Origin: Bovifimicola ammoniilytica
Lineage (GTDB): Bacteria > Bacillota > Clostridia > Lachnospirales > Lachnospiraceae
NCBI RefSeq assembly: GCF_025567085.1
Contig: NZ_JAOQJN010000003.1
Location: 1 to 64,000, forward strand
DNA length: 64,000 nucleotides
Direction of reading: 5' to 3'
How positions within the stretch are numbered: the first letter of the stretch is position 1; the number at the start of each line of letters is the position of its first letter. The translations under genes and the position numbers were made by a program. Below are positions 17,378 to 25,776 of the stretch, in pieces. Under the pieces are notes generated by a model. That model had not been told where the DNA came from. It made no database searches and was given only the letters and a program-made list of their open reading frames with translations.

Positions 17378-18637
17378 TTAATAGAAAACATGGTCTCCTA
17401 TTACTTCTCCCTGCCTTGAACCATCATTCATTCTGAAGAATAACCATGAGCCGACTATATTACCCTGTTCTAGGACTTCTCTTGCTGCTTTATAGCAGGT
17501 CTCATTCGCACCTCTTGCAAGTACAAGTGCAAATCTTCCACTTACCGTAACCGGTGTAAACTGATATGGCTGATATAATACTTCATATAATGTATCAGGG
17601 AAACTTGAACTGTTTATCCTGTTCATAACTACTGCACCCACACATAACATACCATAATATGACTGGTCTCCTGCCTCACACTCAATAAGTGCTGCAAGCA
17701 TATCTAAATCATTTCCCTCTGGGGTGTAAATCGGTGTATCATTATCCGGTTTAGAAGTAGTCTCTGACTCATCAATATTTCCCTGGGCATTCTTAATTGA
17801 TTCTTCTCTGCTTGCCTGTTCCCTGCTGGCCTGTTCTTTGCTGGCTCTTTCTCGACTTACCTGTTCAAGTATCTTTGACTCTTCGATTCTTCGTGACTCA
17901 TCATCTATAGCCTGTCTGTTTGCTTCAACTTTCTTCTCATATTCTAATGCAGCTGCCTCAGCCTTAGCTATATCATCTGAATATGCCTGTATCGATTTAT
18001 TCGTATCATTAATCTTCTGTGCGATAAGGTCCTGCTGTTCCTTAACCTGATTCTTAAGTTCTACTAAATCCTGTTGTTCTTTTGTATATGCCTGTTCCTT
18101 GTCCGCGATTAGTTTCTTCGTCTCTTTATATTTCTCCATCATTTTTCTATCGTAAGAGACTATTTCTTTAACATATTCTGCTTTATTAATGCTGTCTGCA
18201 ATTGAATCCCCCGAAAATAAAATCTCAAAATATGACTGATTACCCATCTCATACATGAATCTTATTCTCAATTTCATATCATCATACTGTTTCTGTTCCA
18301 TTACTTTAGCTTCATCTAATTCTGCCTTAGTATCTTCAATTTCTTTATTCTTATCTTCTATCTGTTTCTCAATATCACTAATCTTTTTATTTATTACTGA
18401 TAACTCTGAATTCAAAGACGATACAAGATTCTCTAAAGAACTTTTCGATTCTTCAAGTCCTGATGCCTGCTCTGCATAAGATGATTGCTGTTCTTCATTC
18501 TGCTGCTTCTCACTCTCTAAATCATCTATATTATTGGTAGCTTTTCCCACCATCGTATAAAAGATTACAAAAGCGATAACTACTAATGAAAACAGTATGA
18601 TACTTACATACTTTGTACCATTATTGCTATTTTCCAT
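17378..18637 (-). CDS. Membrane-anchored coiled-coil cell-wall hydrolase (SleB-type)
   Basis: A 419-residue protein. One N-terminal membrane segment (residues 10-30) is followed by a long coiled coil (about 35-270), as in PcsB/EnvC-like proteins. Short repeats ASREQ/ASKEQ come at about 258-280, then an acidic linker. The C-terminal Hydrolase_2 (SleB) domain spans about 305-419, starting LAALIECEAGDQ with the putative catalytic Glu. The SleB domain is a peptidoglycan lytic transglycosylase known from spore cortex lysis and vegetative wall remodelling. It would act outside the membrane. The long coiled coil suggests control by a partner, by analogy with FtsEX-PcsB (inference). Confidence 0.8.
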   Translation of the reverse strand: MENSNNGTKYVSIILFSLVVIAFVIFYTMVGKATNNIDDLESEKQQNEEQQSSYAEQASGLEESKSSLENLVSSLNSELSVINKKISDIEKQIEDKNKEIEDTKAELDEAKVMEQKQYDDMKLRIRFMYEMGNQSYFEILFSGDSIADSINKAEYVKEIVSYDRKMMEKYKETKKLIADKEQAYTKEQQDLVELKNQVKEQQDLIAQKINDTNKSIQAYSDDIAKAEAAALEYEKKVEANRQAIDDESRRIEESKILEQVSRERASKEQASREQASREESIKNAQGNIDESETTSKPDNDTPIYTPEGNDLDMLAALIECEAGDQSYYGMLCVGAVVMNRINSSSFPDTLYEVLYQPYQFTPVTVSGRFALVLARGANETCYKAAREVLEQGNIVGSWLFFRMNDGSRQGEVIGDHVFY

Positions 18638-18699
18638 ACAATCATTCTCTTTCTTATCTGCAAATGTAAAATATTTAATATATTACAACTCAAGGTATC

Positions 18700-18728
18700 A
18701 TTTTATCAATTAAATTAATATATTGCAA
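18700..18728 (-). promoter_or_regulatory. Promoter of the SleB-type gene
   Basis: TTGCAA (18723-18728), 17-base spacer, TAAAAT (18700-18705). Confidence 0.55.
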
Positions 18729-18816
18729 GTAGATACGTTATTTTCTATTTATCACATAAATTTGTATAATTAACTGCTAACATAATACCTCTCCTTTCAA
18801 ATGATGAAATATAAAA

Positions 18817-18864
18817 ACGTACAGTTTTCTGTACTTATATTATGAAGTACGGAAAACCATACGT
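18817..18864 (-). terminator. Terminator of the folA/SleC-like unit
   Basis: Two 20-base arms (18817-18836 and 18845-18864) with three weak pairs and an 8-base loop, followed by TTTTTATATTT on the minus strand. It lies 28 bases after the SleC-like stop. Confidence 0.75.
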
Positions 18865-18891
18865 CAATCCTTTCTATTATTTTCCCTATAT

Positions 18892-20163
18892 TTACTGATT
18901 TAATTCTGCAATTCTCGTTATGCCCACATATATCTGGGAGATTTTATACCATGTTCTAAAATCGATAATTCCTGTCTGTGGCAAATCAAATGTTCTCTGA
19001 AACTCCTTTACTGCTGCCTTTGTAGCCTCTCCATATATGCCATCAGCCTGTATTCTGGGAATATTTGAATATACCTGTGCTATCCGGTCTAATTCCTCCT
19101 GTATCTGCTGAACCTTACTGCCCGATGCACCTATATCTAATTCATATCCCGGATACGAAATCGGAACACCTGATATCTGTTCTGCCGTATTAATGTATAT
19201 TGAGCTTCCATAGAAATTCCTGAGTATCTGAATTGCGGAATATCCGCTTTCACCAAGGCTCTTGCTTCCCCATTGTGTCATCCAGCCCGGACAACTTACT
19301 CTGTTACCATCACAATATTGTGTAAGTATAGGCTGTTTTACATTAGGTCTTGATAAATACTGGTCAAATATTTCATCAACCACCAGAGAAATTGTATCGA
19401 AAATATTTCGGTTATTTATCCATTTGTGGTCAAATGCAGTAGATGAAGTTATAGTAAAATCGTAGCCTTTGTTCCTATACCATTCCGTATATACCCTGTT
19501 AAGTGTAAATGACATTATCGCCAGTACGTTTGCTTTAATTGTCTCCTCCGGCCATGTTGCATAAATTTCGCTTGATGCAACATTTTTAATGTAATCCTTA
19601 TAAAGAACATAATAATCACTTGCTGTACTGTCTGATGGTGCACCATCATGTACTATTATATATTCAGGAATTACAACCCTGCTTAGAACTATCTCACCCG
19701 GAGGATTTACAGGTTTTACTTCTGCTTCTGCAATCTTAGGTGGATATTCACCATAAAGTGTATGTGCGGGGATAACGAAATCTTCACCATTTTCTCCCTC
19801 TAATAAAGGTCTTAATTTTATATCCTGTATCGACATTCTTCCTGATAATATCTCAACACCCGAAATATTAACCGGCTCATAACCATCAGCTTCCATTAAC
19901 AATGAATATTCCGCATACGGCTGAATAATGTTATCCACATATAAGCTTAATTCCACCGGTGGAGTAGCCAAATCAATTTTTTCACTCTGTCCGGATGCAT
20001 CAGTTGTTATTTCTTCTATCTTATTGGTAGGCTGCCCTTCCTCATAAATAGAAATGTTAACATTTTCTATTGGAATGTTATTAATTGTAGTAACATTTAC
20101 CTGTAACTGACCTCTGTCAATCATATCGTTTTGCATTGTGCGCATAATTTTGGTTCCTGTCAA
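18892..20163 (-). CDS. SleC-like peptidoglycan-binding protein (SpoIID-like plus PG-binding domain)
   Basis: A 423-residue protein with the domain order of clostridial SleC. An N-terminal beta-rich domain (about 15-120, carboxypeptidase-regulatory-like) is followed by a SpoIID/LytB-like region (about 195-330) with WPEETIKANVLAIMSFTLNRV. A PG_binding_1 domain occupies about 345-415 (DIGASGSKVQQIQEELDRI, ADGIYGEATKAAVKEFQ). SleC is a spore-cortex-lytic transglycosylase in Clostridium. No signal peptide is visible. No Csp-type protease gene is nearby. It follows folA by 48 bases and may be cotranscribed. The exact role is uncertain in an organism whose sporulation state is unknown. Confidence 0.7.
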   Translation of the reverse strand: MTGTKIMRTMQNDMIDRGQLQVNVTTINNIPIENVNISIYEEGQPTNKIEEITTDASGQSEKIDLATPPVELSLYVDNIIQPYAEYSLLMEADGYEPVNISGVEILSGRMSIQDIKLRPLLEGENGEDFVIPAHTLYGEYPPKIAEAEVKPVNPPGEIVLSRVVIPEYIIVHDGAPSDSTASDYYVLYKDYIKNVASSEIYATWPEETIKANVLAIMSFTLNRVYTEWYRNKGYDFTITSSTAFDHKWINNRNIFDTISLVVDEIFDQYLSRPNVKQPILTQYCDGNRVSCPGWMTQWGSKSLGESGYSAIQILRNFYGSSIYINTAEQISGVPISYPGYELDIGASGSKVQQIQEELDRIAQVYSNIPRIQADGIYGEATKAAVKEFQRTFDLPQTGIIDFRTWYKISQIYVGITRIAELNQ

Positions 20164-20211
20164 ACAACTTTATTCTAATATATGCAGCTTCAGGTAAATA
20201 ATTTCTTATTT

Positions 20212-20700
20212 CTACACTCTTTCGTATTTTCTGAAATAATATTCTACATCGAAATATGTCTGCTCTTCGCTTTCCTCTGTAAGTTTCCAATCAGACATCT
20301 TATCAAGATTAGGAAAATATCTGTCTGCTTCATAAGCATAATCTATATATGTAACGTATGCAGTATCACAATATGGTAATAATTGTTCATACACACTTGC
20401 ACCACCAATCACATATACATTTTCAGCATTATACTGTTTTAATGCTTCTAATGTCTCATCAATGCTATGTACTATAATTGCATCTTGTGCTGTGAAATTA
20501 TTATCTCTTGTAAGTACGATATTTACTCTGTTTTTGAGTGGTCTCTCATTTGGAAAGCTCTTTAAGGTTGTCTTACCCATTACAACCACATTTCCTGTTG
20601 TGGTCTCTCTGAAAAACTTCATATCATCAGGAATACTTAATAATAATTTTCCCTTATTGCCAATTGCCCAGTTCTTGTCTACTGCTACTATTAAATTCAT
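20212..20700 (-). CDS. folA: Dihydrofolate reductase
   Basis: A 162-residue NADPH-dependent enzyme that regenerates tetrahydrofolate from the dihydrofolate made by ThyA. Visible are the N-terminal strand MNLIVAVDKNWAIGNKGKLL, the catalytic acid region IPDDMKFF, GKTTLKSF and the NADPH-binding VIGGASVYEQLL. It lies 39 bases downstream of thyA, the usual thyA-folA pairing. Confidence 0.95.
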   Translation of the reverse strand: MNLIVAVDKNWAIGNKGKLLLSIPDDMKFFRETTTGNVVVMGKTTLKSFPNERPLKNRVNIVLTRDNNFTAQDAIIVHSIDETLEALKQYNAENVYVIGGASVYEQLLPYCDTAYVTYIDYAYEADRYFPNLDKMSDWKLTEESEEQTYFDVEYYFRKYERV

Positions 20701-20739
20701 ATTAGTCTCTATTCCTCTTTTCTACTTCATTCTATATTT

Positions 20740-21603
20740 TTATATTCCAATGTCAAATTTAAGCTGTGGATTCTGTTCCTTTATAATCTCTCTAGGATAT
20801 CCTGTTATCTTCACATCATCAATAGTTATATCATAGAAATTCTTTTTATCAGGGTTTATCTCTATTCTTGGTGAACATTCTACCGATTCCCTGTTAAGCA
20901 TCTCTTTGATTGGCTCAATATGTCTGTCATATATCTGGATATTCGCCACAAACCATGTAAATCTGCCAGCTTCATATCCGCAATGTCTGGCTACTAACAT
21001 CTGGAATATAACATACTGCATCTGATTAATTATTCCTGCTGTTGCGTAATCACTTGAACGTTGGAAAAGGCACATATCTAAATAATCTTTGCCATCTTTA
21101 CCATGTCTTACATTCCATACTGTCTGATATGCACAAGGTTTCAATCCATGTTTATCTTTGAAATCGTCCTCCTGCCACATATTTATAATATGTCTTCTTC
21201 CATCCGGATTATTCTGTATGTCGTTTAATAAGTTGTTCATAAGATTATGTCTTCTTACTGTCTCTCCATAACAGGCACCTATGGTTCTGTCACCAATATC
21301 CCATTCGTCCCACCACGTAACATTATATTTATCTCTTAATACATCAAGGCTGTTCGACTGGTCCTGATATATCCATAACAGTTCACCTATGGAACTTTTT
21401 ATAGCAATCGGTCTCAATGTTATAAGTGGTAATTCACCTTTTGATAAATCATAACTTTGCATTACATGATTAATTGATAGAGTATGTGCAGGAGTTCCGT
21501 CCGCATATCTTGGTCTTGGATTAATGTCCATACAGCCCTCTTCTAATATTCGTCTTGCAATGTCTTTAAACATTTCATCTGCTCTATTATATCCTTTATC
21601 CAT
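20740..21603 (-). CDS. thyA: Thymidylate synthase
   Basis: Converts dUMP and methylene-THF to dTMP and dihydrofolate. The catalytic cysteine sits in LKPCAYQT (Cys157 from the chosen start); the phosphate-binding RRH and FQRSSDYA motifs are present. The open frame begins at 21615, but that ATG belongs to an AATGGAG Shine-Dalgarno sequence. ATG 21603 (MDKGYNRAD), 6 bases after GGAG, is preferred, giving 287 residues. Confidence 0.94.
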   Translation of the reverse strand: MDKGYNRADEMFKDIARRILEEGCMDINPRPRYADGTPAHTLSINHVMQSYDLSKGELPLITLRPIAIKSSIGELLWIYQDQSNSLDVLRDKYNVTWWDEWDIGDRTIGACYGETVRRHNLMNNLLNDIQNNPDGRRHIINMWQEDDFKDKHGLKPCAYQTVWNVRHGKDGKDYLDMCLFQRSSDYATAGIINQMQYVIFQMLVARHCGYEAGRFTWFVANIQIYDRHIEPIKEMLNRESVECSPRIEINPDKKNFYDITIDDVKITGYPREIIKEQNPQLKFDIGI

Positions 21604-21749
21604 TTCTTGCTCCATTTCTGATTTCTAATATAGTACCATTTTCATTTACTGCTTTTTAGTATTCTATATTTCGTTAATTAACCATATTTAGTTAATTATT
21701 AATATTTCAAAATCATCTAAATTTCTTTAGTTAAATATTCTGCAATTAT

Positions 21750-23018
21750 CTACATCGGCATAAGTTCAACAGGCACATATGCCTCTACATAGATACCGTC
21801 ATCTCTATATTCTTCTTTCAGAAGTTCACCATATTTTCTGATTTTCTGAATCTGTCCTGCTTCCTTATATCCAAATGTCTTAGCTATATAAATCTTCTTA
21901 TTTCTAAGAATTTCTTCTATATATTCTAGCAGTTTATCAAGTCCTGTATGATTCTTTATTGAGGCATTCAAGGTATAATCTGCCCTGAAATCCTTAAATA
22001 CAGGCATCTCTGCCTCTCCATTACTCTTTATTTGCTCTGCGACCTTATCCTGCTTATTAAATATTGTAATTATAGATTTATCCGTAACTCCAAGTGAATC
22101 TAAAGTTTCATATACAATATGCATCTGTGCATCCATCTGAGGGTTTGAAGCATCTACCACATGAATAAGTATATCTGCATACTTAGCCTCTTCAAGTGTA
22201 CTTCTGAAGGCATCAATTAGGTGATGTGGAAGTTTTCTGATAAAACCCACCGTATCTGTCAGCATAATTTCCTGTCCACTTTCAAGCTTGTACCTTCTAG
22301 TCGTAGGGTCTAAGGTTGCAAATAACTTATTTTCCTCTAAGACACCTGCCCCTGTCAGTTCATTTAAAAGGGTTGACTTACCGGCATTAGTATATCCGAC
22401 TATGGAGATAACTGTCGTTGGATTCTTACTTCTCTGGTTTCTTGCAAGTTCTCTGTGGACTTTCATCTCTTCGACTTCATGCCTTAATACTGCTATTCTG
22501 TCCTTAATAAGACGTCTGTCCATCTCTAATTTCTTTTCGCCAGGTCCTCTTGTACCAATTCCACCGCCTAATCTTGAAAGCGAGCTTCTAAGTCCGACTA
22601 ACCTTGCCTGTCTGTATTTTAACTGGGCAAGTTCAACCTGGACTTTACCCTCACCTGTCTTAGCTCGACTTGCAAATATATCAAGTATTATAAGAGTTCT
22701 GTCCATTACTTTCGTATCTAATGCATCTCTTAGATTCATTAACTGTGCAGGACTTAATTCATCATCACATACAACTCCTGTTGCGCCTAATTCATCAATA
22801 AGGACCTTCACTTCTTCAATCTTGCCTTTTCCAATATATGTTCCTGCATGTATTGCCTCTCTGTTCTGGATAACAGTTGCTACAGTTGCTGCCCCTGCTG
22901 TTTTCACAAGCTCCTTTAATTCCATTAAAGATTCTTCCGTATCATCTCCATCACTCGTAGAAACACCAATCAATATAACTTTCTCGGTTTCTTCCTGAGT
23001 CTCATATAATTTTTCCAT
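21750..23018 (-). CDS. hflX: GTPase HflX
   Basis: A ribosome-associated GTPase that can split stalled or hibernating 70S ribosomes (family knowledge). The N-terminal HflX domain (about 15-180) contains GGIGTRGPGEKKLE. The G domain has GYTNAGKSTLLN, DTVGFIRKLP and FNKQDK. Start ATG 23018 (MEKLYETQ) is chosen over the upstream TTG. It is about 420 residues and monocistronic. Confidence 0.93.
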   Translation of the reverse strand: MEKLYETQEETEKVILIGVSTSDGDDTEESLMELKELVKTAGAATVATVIQNREAIHAGTYIGKGKIEEVKVLIDELGATGVVCDDELSPAQLMNLRDALDTKVMDRTLIILDIFASRAKTGEGKVQVELAQLKYRQARLVGLRSSLSRLGGGIGTRGPGEKKLEMDRRLIKDRIAVLRHEVEEMKVHRELARNQRSKNPTTVISIVGYTNAGKSTLLNELTGAGVLEENKLFATLDPTTRRYKLESGQEIMLTDTVGFIRKLPHHLIDAFRSTLEEAKYADILIHVVDASNPQMDAQMHIVYETLDSLGVTDKSIITIFNKQDKVAEQIKSNGEAEMPVFKDFRADYTLNASIKNHTGLDKLLEYIEEILRNKKIYIAKTFGYKEAGQIQKIRKYGELLKEEYRDDGIYVEAYVPVELMPM

Positions 23019-23240
23019 TCTATTCCATACCAACGCTTTCTATCTTAACAAACTTTAACAAACTTATTCTAGATTATAACCGAAACATAATCTTTTTACA
23101 ATACACAGCAAATTTTTACTTTTATTTTTTATATGATATGATATAATTCTTTATTATGTATGTCAGGTAATAACGAAACTGCCTTTATATATTATATGTT
23201 TTGCCACACCTGATGATCTATGAGAGAAAGGAATGAAAAA

Positions 23241-24251
23241 ATGGAACATTTATTAACACCTGCCGGATATTCTTCGGCATTGTCTATTCGTGAAACTGAA
23301 ATAGCAATCAAACTTGTAAAAGATTATTTCGAAAGAGTGCTCGCAGAAGAACTTAATCTTACACGTGTTTCAGCACCTTTATTCGTAAGACCTGAATCAG
23401 GACTTAATGATAACCTTAATGGTGTAGAAAGACCTGTGAGCTTTGGCATAAAAGAACAGGGTGACAAAGAAGTTGAAATCGTACATTCACTTGCTAAATG
23501 GAAACGTCAGGCTCTTAAGCGTTATGGTTTCCATTCAGGTGAGGGACTTTACACAGATATGAACGCTATCAGACGTGATGAAGATACTGATAACATTCAT
23601 TCTATATTTGTTGACCAGTGGGATTGGGAGAAAATCATTTCTAAAGAAGAGAGAAACCCTGAAACCCTTAAAGCTACTGTCCAGAAAGTATATACAGCTC
23701 TTAAACGTACAGAAAGCTATATTGCTTCACAGTATAATTACATACATGAATTTCTCCCTGCTGAAATATCATTTATCACTTCACAGGAATTAGAGGATAT
23801 GTATCCTGACTGTACACCTAAGGAAAGAGAATATAAGATTGCTAAGTTAAAAGGTGCAATCTTCATTATGCAGATAGGAGATAAATTAGCTTCAGGCGAA
23901 AAACATGATGGCCGTGCACCTGACTACGATGACTGGAAACTTAACGGAGATATTATCGTATACTATCCTGTGCTTGATATTGCTCTTGAATTATCTTCTA
24001 TGGGTATCAGAGTTGATGAGGTATCACTAAAGGAACAATTAGATAAAGCAGGTTGTCCTGAAAGAGCTGAACTTCCATTCCAGAAAGCCATCTTAGATAA
24101 GGAGCTTCCTTACACAATCGGTGGAGGAATCGGACAGTCAAGAATCTGCATGTTCTATCTTAGAAAAGCACATATCGGTGAGGTTCAGGCTTCTATCTGG
24201 CCGGATGCAATTAATGAATGTGCTGCTGAGAACGGAATTACACTTTTATAG
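23241..24251 (+). CDS. asnA: Aspartate-ammonia ligase (asparagine synthetase A)
   Basis: Makes free asparagine from aspartate, ammonia and ATP. About 336 residues, close to the 330 of the E. coli enzyme. Class II synthetase-like motifs are visible: FVRPESGLND, VHSLAKWKR, DQWDWE and the final GGGIGQSRICM. The open frame begins at 23220, but AGAAAGGA sits 8 bases before ATG 23241 (MEHLLTPAGY), which also fits homologues. It is the only plus-strand gene in this neighbourhood. Confidence 0.95.
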   Translation: MEHLLTPAGYSSALSIRETEIAIKLVKDYFERVLAEELNLTRVSAPLFVRPESGLNDNLNGVERPVSFGIKEQGDKEVEIVHSLAKWKRQALKRYGFHSGEGLYTDMNAIRRDEDTDNIHSIFVDQWDWEKIISKEERNPETLKATVQKVYTALKRTESYIASQYNYIHEFLPAEISFITSQELEDMYPDCTPKEREYKIAKLKGAIFIMQIGDKLASGEKHDGRAPDYDDWKLNGDIIVYYPVLDIALELSSMGIRVDEVSLKEQLDKAGCPERAELPFQKAILDKELPYTIGGGIGQSRICMFYLRKAHIGEVQASIWPDAINECAAENGITLL

Positions 24252-24291
24252 AATTGTATTTTTATAAAACCAATTTATATTTATGCATTTT

Positions 24292-24325
24292 AATGGCATA
24301 GGATTTAAATATATCCTATGCCATT
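24292..24325 (+). terminator. Terminator hairpin of asnA
   Basis: Perfect 13-bp stem (AATGGCATAGGAT/ATCCTATGCCATT) with an 8-base loop, followed by ATTATTC. The U tract is weak. Confidence 0.6.
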
Positions 24326-24351
24326 ATTATTCAATAATTATTTCTAAGGTC

Positions 24352-24378
24352 AAAAAAACCGCCCTTAACGGACGGTTT
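24352..24378 (-). terminator. Terminator of degV
   Basis: A 9-bp stem (AAACCGTCC/GGGCGGTTT) with one G-U pair is followed on the minus strand by TTTTTTT. It lies about 280 bases after the degV stop, so the mRNA would carry a long 3' tail that includes the purine repeat. Confidence 0.7.
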
Positions 24379-24573
24379 CTTCTATGTATATGTCAATACT
24401 CTTTTTCCCACCATTACCAAATATCCTATGATATGAAATAAGTTTTAAATATCCGGTAATTTATGTTAAAACTTTATCATAGTAATGAGTATTTTTCAAT
24501 AAGACTAAAGGCTTTTGTAGAAAAACCCCTCTATAAGTAGTAATATTTATACACTCAGATTTAATTTTATAAA

Positions 24574-24659
24574 TTTTTACCCTTCTTTATTTACCCCCTC
24601 TCTTTACCTCTTATACCCCTCTTTATTACCTCTTTTACCCCTTTTTTACCCCTTTTTTT
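24574..24659 (-). repeat. G-rich purine repeat in the degV 3' region
   Basis: On the minus strand a degenerate 8-12-base unit of the form AAAGGGGTA or AAGAGGTA recurs about eight times directly after the degV stop. It contains five runs of three or more G (GGGG, GGGG, GGGG, GGGGG, GGG), enough for a G-quadruplex on the RNA-like strand. Confidence 0.7.
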
Positions 24660-25524
24660 ATTTAATGCATTTTGCACATGCTAATGCTAATGCTCCAGGT
24701 CCTATATGACATGATACACTTAATGATAAATCTGCAATTTCGATATCTTTACCAGGAAATACCTTTAATACTTCTTCCCTGAATTCTACTGCTGCATCAT
24801 AATTCTGTGTATGTGCAATAAATAATCCCATATCACCATCTTCATCATTATTAAATCTTTCTTTGAAATCTTTCTGAATCGCATCAAGCATAGTTGCCTT
24901 TGCCTGTTTTATAGTTCTGGCTTTGGCAAATGCATCTAACTTTTCTCCCTGAATCTGAAGAACAGGTTTTAACTTAAGAAGATTACCAAGGGCTGCGGCA
25001 GCAGGTGTGATTCTTCCACCCTTTTTAAGGTATGTTAATGTATCTAACATAATATAAATACTTGATTCAAACTTGCGGTTCTCAAGTATTTCTTTTATCT
25101 CTTCTGCACTCTTACCTGCTTTAACAAGTTCTAACGCATCCCTTACTGACTGTTCCTGTGTTACTGAGATTCTCTGGTTATTTACTACCTGCACTTTTCC
25201 ATCATAATCATCTGATAACATTATGGCTGTCTGACATGCACCGCTTAATCCACTTGACATTGGAATATGAACAATTTCATCATATTCTTCTAATATCTTG
25301 TCCCATAAATCTGTCATAGATGAAGGTGATGGCTGTGATGTAGATATAGTACAGTCTCCTTTAAGTTTCTCAAAGAATTCCACTATAGTTAAATTAATAT
25401 CCTCAAAATATTCTTTACTGTCAATCATAAAAGGCATTGGCAAAACATACACACCCATCTCTTTAGCTTTTGCCTGTGTAATTCCACTATTACTGTCTGT
25501 AACTACTGCTATTTTCTTTTCCAC
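24658..25524 (-). CDS. DegV family fatty-acid-binding protein
   Basis: A 288-residue two-domain DegV/FakB-type protein. FakB proteins present fatty acids to the kinase FakA for phosphorylation and phospholipid synthesis. Motifs: VVTDSNSGI at the N-terminus, TSQPSPSSM (phosphate loop region), PMSSGLSGACQTA and the C-terminal GPGALALA. A GTG start is used (homologues begin at this MEKKIAVVTD position). It is divergent from the TetR-amylase operon, with about 250 bases between. Confidence 0.9.
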   Translation of the reverse strand: MEKKIAVVTDSNSGITQAKAKEMGVYVLPMPFMIDSKEYFEDINLTIVEFFEKLKGDCTISTSQPSPSSMTDLWDKILEEYDEIVHIPMSSGLSGACQTAIMLSDDYDGKVQVVNNQRISVTQEQSVRDALELVKAGKSAEEIKEILENRKFESSIYIMLDTLTYLKKGGRITPAAAALGNLLKLKPVLQIQGEKLDAFAKARTIKQAKATMLDAIQKDFKERFNNDEDGDMGLFIAHTQNYDAAVEFREEVLKVFPGKDIEIADLSLSVSCHIGPGALALACAKCIK

Positions 25525-25714
25525 AATTTATTCTATCCCATATTTTCCATATAATTATAATATCCATAATATTTACCATAAATATCTGACGGAAATATGG
25601 CTCCTTTCTTATAATTAATCATATTAAATGCTACTTTCTAAAGAAGTATTTTAACATTATACAGGCAATTTAGCAAGTTTAAACTGATATGAGATTAATA
25701 TTTTAAAATTTAAT

Positions 25715-25744
25715 ATAGACATTTGTCTATTTCAATGTTATAAT
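25715..25744 (+). promoter_or_regulatory. Promoter and TetR-type operator of the amylase operon
   Basis: The promoter is TAGACA (25716-25721), 17-base spacer, TATAAT (25739-25744). A perfect 7-bp inverted repeat with 2-base spacer (ATAGACA-TT-TGTCTAT, 25715-25730) covers the -35 box. Such a site is typical for TetR-family repressors, and the first gene of the operon begins with a TetR domain, so autorepression is likely (inference). Confidence 0.7.
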
Positions 25745-25776
25745 GCATACATACTTGCAAGGAAGAGGTAAGATAA

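Noticed and set aside
18764..18800. 12-codon minus-strand frame (MLAVNYTNLCDK) with AAAGGAGAGG upstream
   Set aside because: It lies just after a terminator with no promoter between, and the promoter of the next gene is downstream of it. Probably chance.
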